Source: VRUE01 sp963715625 (GTDB lineage Bacteria > Actinomycetota > Thermoleophilia > Solirubrobacterales > 70-9). Taken from it: a stretch of 64,000 nucleotides of DNA. The position numbers and the translations under genes were made by a program. The stretch is from positions 434,001-498,000 of the forward strand of contig OY970260.1 in assembly GCA_963715625.1 (NCBI GenBank), in the 5' to 3' direction. Of this stretch, positions 25,561 through 34,018 are shown piece after piece. Under the pieces are notes generated by a model. That model was not told where the DNA came from. It saw nothing but the letters and a program-made list of their open reading frames with translations, and made no database searches. The first letter of the stretch is position 1, and each line of letters begins with the position of its first letter.

Positions 25561-26988
25561 TCAGCCGTCGCCGTCGACGAGGCTGGCGACGAGCTCGACG
25601 TACTCGGTCAGGCGACCGACGGCGAGGAAGCGCTCCTTGACCCGCTGCCTCGCCGCCTCGCCGAGGCGGCGCGAGCGGCCGGGGTCATCGAGCAGGTTGC
25701 GGATCGCCGCGGCGAAGCCCTCGAGGTCGCAGGGATCGTCGATCAGCACGCCGCTCTCGCCGTCGACGATCTGGTCCTGGATGCCACCGAGGCGGCTGGC
25801 GACGACCGGCTTCGCCTTCCACATCGCCTCCGAGACGGTCAGGCCGAAGCCCTCGGCGACGCTCTTCTGCACGATCACGTCGGCGCGGCGCTGGATCGCG
25901 TTCACCATCGCCGCGTTTTCGTCGAGGTCGTCCATCGGCAGGCTTACGAGATGGGCTCGGCGGCGCTTCTCCTCGGAGAGCCGGCGCCAGCTCTCGGCGA
26001 CGTCGCCGTAGACGGTCGCGCCCTCCGGGTCGTCGGCGACCGCCGCGCTCGCAGGCCCGACCAGCGCCAGGTGGATGGCGGGGTCGCCGAGGTGCTCGGC
26101 GAAGCACTCGAGCAGGCCGCGCGGGTCCTTCAGCCGGTCCCATCGCGAGACCTGGACGACGAGCCTGGCGCCGGCCGGCAGCGGCCCCTCCTGGAGCAGG
26201 TCGGCGCGGCGCTCGACCCTGCCCGGGGTGCCGTCGCCGCGTTCGAAGCTCGGCGCGGCCTCGGGGACGTAGGCTCCCAGCCCGATCGCCCCCAGGATCG
26301 CCTCGACCGTCCTCGCCCCGTCGAGATCCTGGTTCTTAGGCGCAAAGGGGTCGATCGAGGGCGGCATCAGCCAAACCCTGCTGCGATCGAGCCCCTCCCA
26401 GATGTAGGCGCGGCGGGAGAAGACGAGGGCGTCCGCCTCGCGCACGTAGGGGAGCAGGAAGCCCCAGCCGCCGCGCGCGAGCTCGCCTGGATGGTCGACG
26501 CCGACGTGGCAGCGCCAGACCACCTTCGCGCCGACCTCCTGCATCGCCGGCGCCAGCCCGGCGGTCTGCGGGTCGTGGAGGTAGACGACGTCTTCGGCCT
26601 GGATCAGCTCGCCCAGCTGCGCGGCGCTGGCCCGCAGCGCCGCCTCGTAGAGGGTGCGCTCCTCCTCCCCCAGCGGCCCGCCGTCGCCCGGGTCCTCGTG
26701 CAGGCGGTTGTGGAGGCGCTTGGTGACGGCGAAGAACGCGGGCTCCTCGTGGAGCACGGCCCAGCGAGTGTCGACGCCGACGCCGCGCACGTAGGGCAGC
26801 AGCGAGTGGAGGATCTCGGCGACGCCACCGCCGCGCGCGGTCGAGCTGACGTGCCAGATCGCCCGGCCGGCGAACTTCTCCCGCGCCCGCTCGGCCACGG
26901 CCTCGAAGCGCGGGAAGTCGTCGCCGAGCAGGTCGCGGTAGCGCTCGAGCGGCTGGGGCGGGATCTGGACCAGCTCGGGTCGTGCCAC
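25561..26988 (-). CDS. treT: GT4 glycosyltransferase, trehalose synthase (TreT)-like
   Basis: 475 aa GT-B glycosyltransferase. IWHVSSTARGGGVAEILHSLLPY at about residues 44-66 is the signature start of TreT, which makes trehalose from NDP-glucose and glucose. C-terminal GT4 motifs are VSRWDRLKDPRGLLE and KSVAEGFGLTVSEAMWKAKPVVAS (E-x7-E). Trehalose serves as a stress solute. It is convergent with ppsA, 22 bp apart. The family is firm; the exact reaction is by similarity to TreT. Confidence 0.82.
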   Translation of the reverse strand: MARPELVQIPPQPLERYRDLLGDDFPRFEAVAERAREKFAGRAIWHVSSTARGGGVAEILHSLLPYVRGVGVDTRWAVLHEEPAFFAVTKRLHNRLHEDPGDGGPLGEEERTLYEAALRASAAQLGELIQAEDVVYLHDPQTAGLAPAMQEVGAKVVWRCHVGVDHPGELARGGWGFLLPYVREADALVFSRRAYIWEGLDRSRVWLMPPSIDPFAPKNQDLDGARTVEAILGAIGLGAYVPEAAPSFERGDGTPGRVERRADLLQEGPLPAGARLVVQVSRWDRLKDPRGLLECFAEHLGDPAIHLALVGPASAAVADDPEGATVYGDVAESWRRLSEEKRRRAHLVSLPMDDLDENAAMVNAIQRRADVIVQKSVAEGFGLTVSEAMWKAKPVVASRLGGIQDQIVDGESGVLIDDPCDLEGFAAAIRNLLDDPGRSRRLGEAARQRVKERFLAVGRLTEYVELVASLVDGDG

Positions 26989-27059
26989 GTCTCCACCCTC
27001 TCACCCCTTCCCGGGGTTGTGAAGGCGTGGTCAAGGTGGGGCTGACGCCGTAGCGCGGG

Positions 27060-27425
27060 TTAATCGTCGTCGAGGTCCCGCCACCGAGGACGGCAAATCG
27101 AGATCGGGTCGAGCCGGCATGGCATGACCAGATCGACGAACCGGCGTGGTTCGACCTCTTCGTAGAGGCTCGGCTTGTCGTCGTCGAGAACATCCTTCTC
27201 GTCGGCGGGCGGGCAATACGCGAAGGCGCGCCCATCCCCGGTGAGATGGAGATAGCGCCTGGTGTCCATGTGCTTGTAGGCGTGAAGCCGGATTCCGCCT
27301 TTCAGCTCTGCCTCGAACATCCACATGAACTCGTCGACATAGACGCGAGCGAGGTAGAGCAGCGGCTCCCAGTTTGGCGTCTCGAATTGGACCATCTGAC
27401 CTGGAATTCGTTTTTTCTTGGGCAT
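27060..27425 (-). CDS. Hypothetical protein
   Basis: 121 aa from the ATG at 27425 (the frame is open further upstream). Basic start MPKKKRIPGQ, then an aromatic-rich body (WEPLLYLARVYVDEFMWMFEAEL, KHMDTRRYLHLTGDGRAFAY) and an acidic end. No signal peptide or membrane helix. I do not recognise a family. Its codon use is less GC-biased than that of its neighbours, and it borders a toxin-antitoxin pair, so it may be part of a small accessory patch. Confidence 0.55.
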   Translation of the reverse strand: MPKKKRIPGQMVQFETPNWEPLLYLARVYVDEFMWMFEAELKGGIRLHAYKHMDTRRYLHLTGDGRAFAYCPPADEKDVLDDDKPSLYEEVEPRRFVDLVMPCRLDPISICRPRWRDLDDD

Positions 27426-27490
27426 TGCCCCACCCTTGCCCGGCCAGATGCACGGAACAAGACCCTTTCGTCGCAGGACTGTGACTTTTC

Positions 27491-27510
27491 GAGTATCATA
27501 CGTGATACTC
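27491..27510. promoter_or_regulatory. Operator-like inverted repeat before vapBC
   Basis: GAGTATCA-TACG-TGATACTC, an 8-bp inverted repeat with a 4-bp spacer, ends 7 bp before the antitoxin ATG. Antitoxins of this class repress their own promoter by binding such repeats; the site also overlaps the likely -10 region. Confidence 0.65.
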
Positions 27511-27517
27511 TTTCCTA

Positions 27518-27751
27518 ATGGCAAAAGTCAGCATCCGGGAGCTCCGGAACCACGGGGGCGACGTCGTCGATCGGGCGGCCCGCGGCGAGCAAATTACGAT
27601 CACGCGCTCCGGCAAGGACGTCGCCGAGCTGCGATCCGTTCACGTGCCGCTTTCGGCAGAAGCGCTGCTGGGTCGCTGGAACCGCCTCCCAGCGATGGAC
27701 CCGGGCAAGCTGAGGACGGACATCGACGAGTTGCTCGATCCGAGGCTCTGA
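27518..27751 (+). CDS. Type II antitoxin, Phd/VapB-like
   Basis: 77 aa. The start MAKVSIRELRNHGGDVVDRAARGEQITITRSGKDVAEL (given in parts: IRELRNHGGDVVDRA and ITITRSGKDVAEL) is the Phd/YefM fold that dimerises and binds DNA; the C-terminal tail is the toxin-binding part. It lies 6 nt before the PIN-domain toxin gene. An inverted repeat directly upstream is its likely self-operator. Confidence 0.85.
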   Translation: MAKVSIRELRNHGGDVVDRAARGEQITITRSGKDVAELRSVHVPLSAEALLGRWNRLPAMDPGKLRTDIDELLDPRL

Positions 27752-27757
27752 CCTCCA

Positions 27758-28222
27758 GTGACGCAACCCGAGACCCGGGGGATCCTCGACACGTCCACGG
27801 TCATCCTCCTGCAACGCATCACCGATGCCTCAGCGCTCCCCGAGGAGCCCTTGATCACGGCCGTTACGCTCGCCGAGCTGGCGGTCGGTCCCCTCGTCGC
27901 CACCGATGACGACGAGAGTGCCACTCGCCAGGCCCACCTTCAGCAGGCCGAGGCCGACTTCGCCCCCCTCCCCTTCGATGCTGCCGCAGCGCGCGCATTC
28001 GGCCGCGTCGCCGCGTCCCTGAGACGCGCCGGTCGCAAGGCTTCGGCGAGAACCTATGACGCGATGATCGCGGCTACGGCGATCGCGAACGGACTGCCTG
28101 TCTACACGTGCAACCCAGACGATTTCGCCGGCATCGCCGAGCTGGGTGTCGTCTCGATTCCCGTGCCGGTAGCTCCGCCTGCCTCGGGACGTGGAACGGC
28201 CTTTCGTCCGCGGAGCGCATAA
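27758..28222 (+). CDS. vapC: PIN-domain toxin, VapC type
   Basis: 154 aa from a GTG start. The acidic residues of a PIN ribonuclease are visible: ILDTS near the N-terminus, the E of VTLAELAVGP, the D of YDAMIAATA, and NPDDFAGI near the C-terminus. VapC toxins cleave tRNA or rRNA when freed from the antitoxin. It has a normal length plus a proline-rich tail of about 20 residues. It forms one operon with the Phd/VapB gene. Confidence 0.87.
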   Translation: MTQPETRGILDTSTVILLQRITDASALPEEPLITAVTLAELAVGPLVATDDDESATRQAHLQQAEADFAPLPFDAAAARAFGRVAASLRRAGRKASARTYDAMIAATAIANGLPVYTCNPDDFAGIAELGVVSIPVPVAPPASGRGTAFRPRSA

Positions 28223-28288
28223 TCGGTGTGGATGGTGGTTAGGGACGGGGCGCTACCCGGCAAGAGAGCGCCCCGTCCCGTCACCCCT

Positions 28289-29260
28289 TCAGGCGGCTGT
28301 TGCCACGCCGCTGAAGCTCTTGGTCTGGCCGGGCCGCAGGTAGACGATCTGGCCCTCGCGCAGCTCCAGCTTCTGGAGCTCGGCGCGGGTCAGCTGGGCC
28401 CAGACCTCGGTGCCGTCGCCGAGCACGAGCTCGACCCGGATCTCGAAGCCGAGGGCGACGATGCGCTGCACCATCGCCTCCTCGACACCGTCGTCGCGGT
28501 CGAGAGCGACGGTCATGTCGTGCGGCCGCACGAAGTGCTCGCCGAGGCGGTTGACCTCGCCGACGAAGCTCATCACGAACTCGTTGGCGGGGTGGTCGTA
28601 GAGGTCGTCGGCGCTGCCCGACTGCTCCACCCTCCCCTCGTTCATCACGACCAGCTGCTCGGCGACGTCCATCGCCTCCTCCTGGTCGTGGGTGACGAAG
28701 ATCGTCGTCACGTGCATCTCGTCGTGGAGGCGGCGCAGCCAGGTGCGCAGGTCCTTGCGGACCTTGGCGTCGAGCGCGCCGAAGGGCTCGTCGAGCAGCA
28801 GCACCTGCGGTTCCACGGCAAGGGCCCGGGCCAGCGCCATCCGCTGCCGCTGGCCGCCGGAGAGCTGGTCGGGGTAGCGCTCGGCCAGCCCGTCGAGCTG
28901 CACCAGCTGCAGCAGCTCGTGGACGCGGGCAGAGGTCTTCGCCTTGTCCCACTTGCGGATCTTGAGGCCGAAGGCGACGTTGCCGAACACGGTCATGTGC
29001 TTGAAGGCGGCGTAGTGCTGGAAGACGAAGCCGACCTCGCGCTTCTGGGCCGGCGTCTCGGTCGCGTCCTCACCGTTGATCGCGACCTGGCCGGCGTCGA
29101 GCGTCTCCAGCCCGGCGATCGCCCGCAAAAGCGTCGACTTGCCGCTGCCGCTGGGCCCCAGCAGGGCGGTCAGCGAGCCGTCGGGGACGTCGATCGAGAC
29201 GTCGTCTAGAGCCTGAAAGTCACCGAAGCGCTTGCGCGCTCCCTCGACTGCGATTCCCAT
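28289..29260 (-). CDS. cysA: Sulfate/thiosulfate ABC transporter ATP-binding protein
   Basis: 323 aa. Walker A GPSGSGKST (35-43), Q-loop FQHYAAFKHMTV, signature LSGGQRQR, Walker B VLLLDEPFGALDAK and the switch histidine in FVTHDQEE are all present. The C-terminal TOBE-like part follows. ATPase of the sulfate importer. Start overlaps the cysW stop (ATGA). It is the last gene of the operon sbp-cysT-cysW-cysA. Confidence 0.93.
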   Translation of the reverse strand: MGIAVEGARKRFGDFQALDDVSIDVPDGSLTALLGPSGSGKSTLLRAIAGLETLDAGQVAINGEDATETPAQKREVGFVFQHYAAFKHMTVFGNVAFGLKIRKWDKAKTSARVHELLQLVQLDGLAERYPDQLSGGQRQRMALARALAVEPQVLLLDEPFGALDAKVRKDLRTWLRRLHDEMHVTTIFVTHDQEEAMDVAEQLVVMNEGRVEQSGSADDLYDHPANEFVMSFVGEVNRLGEHFVRPHDMTVALDRDDGVEEAMVQRIVALGFEIRVELVLGDGTEVWAQLTRAELQKLELREGQIVYLRPGQTKSFSGVATAA

Positions 29261-30129
29261 CAGGAACCCTCCTTCGTGGTTGAGGTTGAGATGGCGGCGT
29301 CGCCCGTGATCGGGATCGGCCCGCCCTGGGCCTTGGCCCTGCGCCCGCCGACGCTCATCAGCAGCAGCGTGGTCAAGGCGAGCAGGGCGAGGACTATCGC
29401 CCCCGCGTAGGCGGCTTCCTCGTTGAACTGCTCGAAGGCCTTGGCGACGAACAGCGGCAGGGTCTCGGTCTCGCCCGAGATCGAGCCGGAGACGATCGTC
29501 ACCGCGCCGAACTCACCCAGCACGCGGGCTGTGGTCAGCACGACGCCGTAGGCGACACCCCAGCGGATCGCGGGCAGGGTGATCCGCCAGAAGGTCTGCC
29601 AGGCGTTGGCACCCAGGGTCGACGCCGCCTGCTCCTGCTCGGTGCCGATCTCCTGCAGGACCGGAACGGTCTCCCGCACCACGAAGGGCAGCGAGACGAA
29701 GACGCTGGCGAGGATCATCCCGGGGGTCGAGAAGAGCACCTGGATCCCCCATTCGGAGAGCGTTGGCCCGAACCAGCCGTCGGCGCCGTAGAGCAGGAAG
29801 AGCGAGAGCCCGACGACGATCGGGGAGATCGCGAAGGGCAGGTTGATGATCCCGTCGATCACCGCGTTGCCCTTCCACCTGTGGCGGACGAGCAGCAGCG
29901 CGCAGCCGACCCCGAAGACCGTGTTGAGGGGGACGGCGACGGCGACCATCAGCAGCGTGAGCCAGATCGCGTGCAGCGCGTCGGGCGAGGTCATCGCTTC
30001 GATCGGCGGCCCGAGACCGTGCTCGAAGGCCTTGTAGAAGATCATCCCTACCGGGGCGAGCAGCAGCAGGCCGAGATAGCCGAAGGCAAGGGTGCGCAGG
30101 CCCCACTTGGCGCTCGCCGGGGTGCTCAT
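29260..30129 (-). CDS. cysW: Sulfate ABC transporter permease, CysW
   Basis: 289 aa with about six membrane segments and the EAA loop EQEQAASTLGANAWQTFWRITLP that docks to the ATPase. It starts at an ATG overlapping the cysT stop by 4 nt and ends in a 4-nt overlap with cysA. With CysT it forms the membrane channel of the sulfate/thiosulfate importer. The C-terminus has an extra polar tail of about 25 residues. Confidence 0.92.
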   Translation of the reverse strand: MSTPASAKWGLRTLAFGYLGLLLLAPVGMIFYKAFEHGLGPPIEAMTSPDALHAIWLTLLMVAVAVPLNTVFGVGCALLLVRHRWKGNAVIDGIINLPFAISPIVVGLSLFLLYGADGWFGPTLSEWGIQVLFSTPGMILASVFVSLPFVVRETVPVLQEIGTEQEQAASTLGANAWQTFWRITLPAIRWGVAYGVVLTTARVLGEFGAVTIVSGSISGETETLPLFVAKAFEQFNEEAAYAGAIVLALLALTTLLLMSVGGRRAKAQGGPIPITGDAAISTSTTKEGS

Positions 30130-30992
30130 CGACGAGCTCCCCGGCGAGCGAAGAGGCTGACCGCGATCAGCAGGGCCAGCGAGATCGCCAGCAGCACGAC
30201 CGAGACCGCCGAGGCGCCGGCGACGTTGCCGGACTCGATCTGGCTGCGGATGAAGACCGAGGAGACCTCGGTCTCGAAGGGGATGTTGCCCGAGATCAGG
30301 ATCAGCGAGCCGTACTCGCCCAGCGCCCGGGCGAAGGCAAGCAGCACGCCGGCGAGGATGCCGGGCAGCAGGTTGGGGAAGATGATCCGCCGGAAGACGG
30401 TGAAGCCGCCGGCGCCGAGCGAGGTCGCCGCCTCCTCCATCTGCTGGTCCATCTCCATCAGCAGCGGCTGGACAGCGCGAACGACGAAGGGCAGGGTGAT
30501 GAAGCAGAGCGCGACGACGATCGCCACCCGGGTGAAGGCGACGTCGAGGCCGAAGGGGCTGTCGGACCCGTAGAGCGTCAGCAGCGTCAGGCCGGCGACG
30601 ATCGTCGGCAGCGCGAAGGGCAGGTCGATCAGCGCGTTGACCGCCCCCTTGCCGGGGAACTCGTCGCGGACCAGGACCCAAGCGATGATCGTGCCGAAGA
30701 CGGCATTGATCGCGACGACGATCAGCGAACAGACCACGGTCAGCTTCAGCGCCGCCATCGACTGGCTGCCGGTGACCGAGTCCCAGAAGGCGCCGAGGCC
30801 ACCGCTTGTCGACTCGGCGACCACGGCCGCCAGCGGCAGCATCACCATCAGCGACAGGTAGAGCACGACCAGGCCCCTGCCGAGGCCGACAGCCGTTCCG
30901 GTGCGCTTTATGTCCCTATATGGGGGATAAAGCGCACCGGAAGGTGGGTGTCGGCCCACGGATGCGTCAGCGGCTGCCGGGTGACCCTCCAT
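30126..30992 (-). CDS. cysT: Sulfate ABC transporter permease, CysT, with palindrome-encoded N-terminus
   Basis: 288 aa from the ATG at 30992, which overlaps the sbp stop codon as ATGA, the same arrangement as the other junctions of this operon. Six membrane segments and the EAA loop MEEAATSLGAGGFTVFRRIIFP are present. The first 35 residues are not typical: residues 17-32 (PSGALYPPYRDIKRTG) are encoded by the 47-bp palindrome. Normal CysT homology begins at about GLGRGLVVLYLSL. Either the element was inserted in frame near the start or translation really begins downstream of it. Confidence 0.88.
   Translation of the reverse strand: MEGHPAAADASVGRHPPSGALYPPYRDIKRTGTAVGLGRGLVVLYLSLMVMLPLAAVVAESTSGGLGAFWDSVTGSQSMAALKLTVVCSLIVVAINAVFGTIIAWVLVRDEFPGKGAVNALIDLPFALPTIVAGLTLLTLYGSDSPFGLDVAFTRVAIVVALCFITLPFVVRAVQPLLMEMDQQMEEAATSLGAGGFTVFRRIIFPNLLPGILAGVLLAFARALGEYGSLILISGNIPFETEVSSVFIRSQIESGNVAGASAVSVVLLAISLALLIAVSLFARRGARR
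30896..30942. repeat. 47-bp palindromic element, A type, copy 1
   Basis: Perfect 16-nt arms (30896-30911, TTCCGGTGCGCTTTAT, and 30927-30942) with a 15-nt loop. It lies at the sbp-cysT junction, within the N-terminal codons of cysT. Copies 2 and 3 are at 38164-38210 and 52516-52562, each also 47 bp. The element may stabilise the upstream sbp part of the mRNA, as known for REP hairpins between malE and malF in Escherichia coli. Confidence 0.9.
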
Positions 30993-32020
30993 CAGCCGCT
31001 CGTCGAGACGCCGAGCTCCCTCTCGATCGCGGCGACCTTGCCGGTTTCATCGTCGAAGAACTCATCGTTGACCTTTTCCCAGCCGCCGAGCTCGGCGATC
31101 GTGAAGAGGTCCTCGGGGGTCGGGAACTGCGTCGGGTCGACCAGGTCGGGGTTGACCGGGCGGTAGCCGTTCTCGGCCCACAGTTCCTGGCCGGCGTCCG
31201 ACCAGATGTAATCGAGGAAGGCCTGGGCGGCCTCCGGCGCGTCTTTGGTGACCGCGATCGGGGTCTCGATCAGGATCGTCGAGGGCGGGATCGCGTAGTC
31301 GACCTCCTCGCCCTCCTCCTGGGCCTTGATCGCCTCGTTCTCATAGCCGAGCAGCACGTCGCCCTCGCCCTGGGTGAACGCGGCGAGCGCGTCGCGGGCG
31401 CTGCCCGGCTGCACGACGGTCTTCTCCAGCACGGTCTTGACGGCGGCCAGCGCCTCCCGGGGAGATTTGCCGGCATGCAGCTGCGAGCCGTAGACGGCCA
31501 TGATGTTCCAGCGGGCGGCTCCCGAGCTGAACGGGTTCGGGGTGATGATCTCGACGTCCTTGGTGAGCAGGTCGTCGATCGACTCGAGGCCCTCCGGGTT
31601 GCCCTTGCGGACCGTCAGCACCATCACCGAGTCCTGCGCGATGCCGTCGTATTTCTTCGTGTCCCAGTCGGCCACGACCTGTCCCGATTCGACCAGGCGG
31701 ATCATGTCGCCGCCCTGGGCGAAGTGGACGACGGAGGCCGGCTGGCCCGCCTCGACCGCGCGACTCTGGTCGCCGGAAGCGCCGAAGGAGTTGCTGAAGC
31801 TGACGTCGGCCCCCGCGTCGGTGCCTTCGAACCCGGGCTCGAGAGCCTCCTCGTAGACGGCCTCCGGCGTCGAGTAGCCGACAACGTCGAGCTTGCCGCC
31901 CGAGGAACCGGTTGCCGAGTCGTCCCCTCCCCCGCAGCCCGCGACGGCCATGGCGGCGGCCAGTGCGAAGAGGAGGCCAAGCTTGACCCTGTGCCGGGTT
32001 GACTCGCGAGCTGCTCTCAT
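30992..32020 (-). CDS. sbp: Sulfate-binding lipoprotein
   Basis: 342 aa. A lipoprotein signal ends at VAGC (Cys29), so the protein is tethered outside the membrane. The body has the sulfate-binding-protein features SFSNSFGASGDQSRAVEAGQPASVVHFAQGGDM (in parts) and NPFSSGAARWNIMAVYG. It captures sulfate or thiosulfate for CysTWA. It is the first operon gene; two direct repeats lie 21-52 bp upstream of its start. An ATG further upstream is in frame but would bury the signal peptide. Confidence 0.92.
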   Translation of the reverse strand: MRAARESTRHRVKLGLLFALAAAMAVAGCGGGDDSATGSSGGKLDVVGYSTPEAVYEEALEPGFEGTDAGADVSFSNSFGASGDQSRAVEAGQPASVVHFAQGGDMIRLVESGQVVADWDTKKYDGIAQDSVMVLTVRKGNPEGLESIDDLLTKDVEIITPNPFSSGAARWNIMAVYGSQLHAGKSPREALAAVKTVLEKTVVQPGSARDALAAFTQGEGDVLLGYENEAIKAQEEGEEVDYAIPPSTILIETPIAVTKDAPEAAQAFLDYIWSDAGQELWAENGYRPVNPDLVDPTQFPTPEDLFTIAELGGWEKVNDEFFDDETGKVAAIERELGVSTSG

Positions 32021-32349
32021 GAAACAGAATCCCTTCTTTGTTGACTGATTTAGTTTCTTGACTGACTTAGTTCTAAAAGAGAGCGGGCACCCTAGCACAA
32101 TGTTGATCGGCAAAGTCGAAAAGACTTGGCCGGCAATTCCCCGGGCGGTGCCGGGGGATTTCGCGGCACCCCGGGCGGAGTCAAGAGTCCGGGGCGGAGG
32201 AGTGGATCGAGAGAATGCCTGGCCAGTCGAGGCTGACAACGATTCCCGTGCTGGCCAGGCGGCGGCGACGATACCGGACCTACGGGCTATCTACTGGTTT
32301 GCGGGAAACGGCAAGGGGACCGCGTGTTTATGCTCGAACAGGGTTGGCC
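32021..32349. other. Divergent regulatory gap between sbp and the XRE gene
   Basis: 329 bp without a gene. Its left part is AT-rich and holds the direct repeats described next, the likely sbp promoter. Its middle has GC-rich repeats of CCCGGGCGG that may fold. The right part leads to the XRE regulator. I see no RNA gene or known riboswitch in it. Confidence 0.5.
32041..32072 (-). promoter_or_regulatory. Direct repeats upstream of the sulfate operon
   Basis: TTGACTGATTTAGTT (32041-32055) and TTGACTGACTTAGTT (32058-32072) are 15-nt direct repeats, 14 identical, with a 17-bp period. They sit in an AT-rich stretch just upstream of sbp and probably combine promoter elements with binding sites of a sulfur-responsive regulator, perhaps of Rrf2 type. 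Confidence 0.55.
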
Positions 32350-32716
32350 ATGGCCAACCCGAGAGGAAAGAGCGAGGCCAACCGTGCGCTGGCCCTGGGC
32401 GCGCTGCTGCGTAAGCTGCGCAGGGAACGCGGCTACACCCTGGACCAGCTCGCCAAGCACATCCCGATGTCAGCCTCCAACCTCTCCCGCCTGGAGCTGG
32501 GCAGCCAGGGCCCGCCGCCCGACGAGGTGATCGAGCGCATCGCCAAAGCGCTCGAAGATCGAGACCGCCGAGCTGCTTCATGCCGCGGGGAGGGTCGGCG
32601 GCGGAGAGTCCTTCGAGCAGGCGGTCCTCGAGCGGCTCGATGCGATCGGCCGCGACGTGCGCGAGGTCAAGGATGCCGTCGTCGGTCGCAAGGATGCGGA
32701 CCCCGACGGCCCTTAG
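32350..32716 (+). pseudogene. XRE-family regulator with an apparent +1 frameshift
   Basis: The ATG at 32350 opens an HTH_XRE domain (LRKLRRERGYTLDQLAKHIPMSASNLSRLELG in parts) up to KALE at about 32556. From 32557 one extra base shifts the frame; the natural continuation IETAELLHAAGRVGGGESF...ERLDAIGRDVREVKDAV is then found in the +1 frame and ends at TAG 32714-32716. Without the shift the product would be 121 aa. As read, the gene runs into unrelated frame. It is a pseudogene, a sequencing error or, less likely, programmed frameshifting. The stop overlaps the convergent protease gene by 4 nt. Confidence 0.7.
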
Positions 32717-33840
32717 GGCCCGCGCGAACCCGCGAGCTCCAGCGCCCGCAGCACGCGGTTGACGTCGGTGATCGAGAGGATCCCCACCTCGCCTGCCTCG
32801 GTGAGGACCACCGCCCGGCCGACCCGCTGGAAGGCAGGGCGCTCGAGCAGGCCGGCGACGTCCTCGTGCTCGCCGACGATCAGCTCGGGATCGAGGGCGG
32901 CGATCTCCCCCACGGTCGTGGCCGCCCGGCGCTCGCCAGGCACTCGCCCCACCGCCGCTACGTCGATCACCCCCACGGGCCGCGATCCCTCCAGCACGGG
33001 GAAGGCGGTGTAGCGATACGGGACGAAGAACCGCGCGACCGCATCCTCGACGCTCGTCTCGGCGGGGATGGCGACCGCCGGGTAGGACATCAGCCGGCCG
33101 GCCTCGCGTCCCTGAAAGGCCACTCGGACGCGCAACCCCCCCTCCTCGGACTTGGCGGCGATGACGACGAAGAAGCCGACCAGCGCGAACCAGAGGCCGC
33201 CGAAGGCGCCGGCCGCGGTGGCGAACACCCCGAGGCCGATCATGCCGTAGCCGAAGCCGCGCCCGACGCTCGCCGCGATGGCGGTGGCGCGTGAGATGTC
33301 TCCGGTCCTCCCCCAGAGCAGCGCCCTGGCGACGCGGCCACCGTCGAGGGGGAAGGCGGGGAGCATGTTGAAGACGAGGATCGCGGCGTTGACGAAGAGC
33401 TGGTACTCGACCACAGCACGCACCCCGTCGGGCGATGACGCCGGCAGCGCGGCGGCGAGGAGCCCGAAGCCGGCCACGATCGCCAGGGTGACGGCGGGGC
33501 CGGCCAGCGCGAAGCGAAGCTCGTCCCCCGCGGTCTTCGGATACCCCTTCATCCGGGCCACGCCGCCGAGCAGCCAGAGGTCGATCTCCTCGATCTCCAC
33601 CCCGTGGCGGCGGGCGACCACGGCGTGGCCGAGCTCGTGCAGGAGGATGCTGGCGAAGAGCAGCAGCGCGCTCAACAGGCCGAGGGCGTAGGCGGCGGCG
33701 GGGGCGATGCCGGGGACCTGGTCGGGGTAGTAGACCGCGCCCAGCGACCAGGTGATCAGGGCGACGATCGCCAGCCAGAGCGGCTGCAGGCCGATCGGGA
33801 TCCCGGCGAGCCGGCCGAGGCGAATGCTCCCCAGGCCCAC
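32713..33840 (-). CDS. Site-2 protease (M50) with CBS domains
   Basis: 375 aa. Zinc motif HELGH in LLHELGHAVVARRHG (about residues 68-82) and the second metal motif NMLPAFPLDGGR (about 158-169) lie in membrane helices, as in Rip3-type intramembrane proteases. Two CBS domains follow at about 245-370 and probably sense adenine nucleotides. Such enzymes cut membrane-bound anti-sigma factors or similar substrates. It ends 4 nt inside the frameshifted XRE gene. Confidence 0.88.
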   Translation of the reverse strand: MGLGSIRLGRLAGIPIGLQPLWLAIVALITWSLGAVYYPDQVPGIAPAAAYALGLLSALLLFASILLHELGHAVVARRHGVEIEEIDLWLLGGVARMKGYPKTAGDELRFALAGPAVTLAIVAGFGLLAAALPASSPDGVRAVVEYQLFVNAAILVFNMLPAFPLDGGRVARALLWGRTGDISRATAIAASVGRGFGYGMIGLGVFATAAGAFGGLWFALVGFFVVIAAKSEEGGLRVRVAFQGREAGRLMSYPAVAIPAETSVEDAVARFFVPYRYTAFPVLEGSRPVGVIDVAAVGRVPGERRAATTVGEIAALDPELIVGEHEDVAGLLERPAFQRVGRAVVLTEAGEVGILSITDVNRVLRALELAGSRGP

Positions 33841-34018
33841 GGCCCCGCTCAGTGCTCGCGCTTCTCGATCGCGCCGTGGATGGTCACCGGGCCATTCTGT
33901 GCGATTGGCGGGCGAGAGTCATCAGGGATTTCCCACCTGCCATTCGTGGCTTTCCCCCGATGAAATGCCTCCCCGGCGGACATAGCGTCCGGAGATAGCC
34001 CGACCGAGGAGAGTTCCT

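Noticed and set aside
32100..32250. SAM or other riboswitch before the sulfate operon
   Set aside because: The GC-rich repeats there are on the far side of the promoter from sbp and do not show a conserved riboswitch core.
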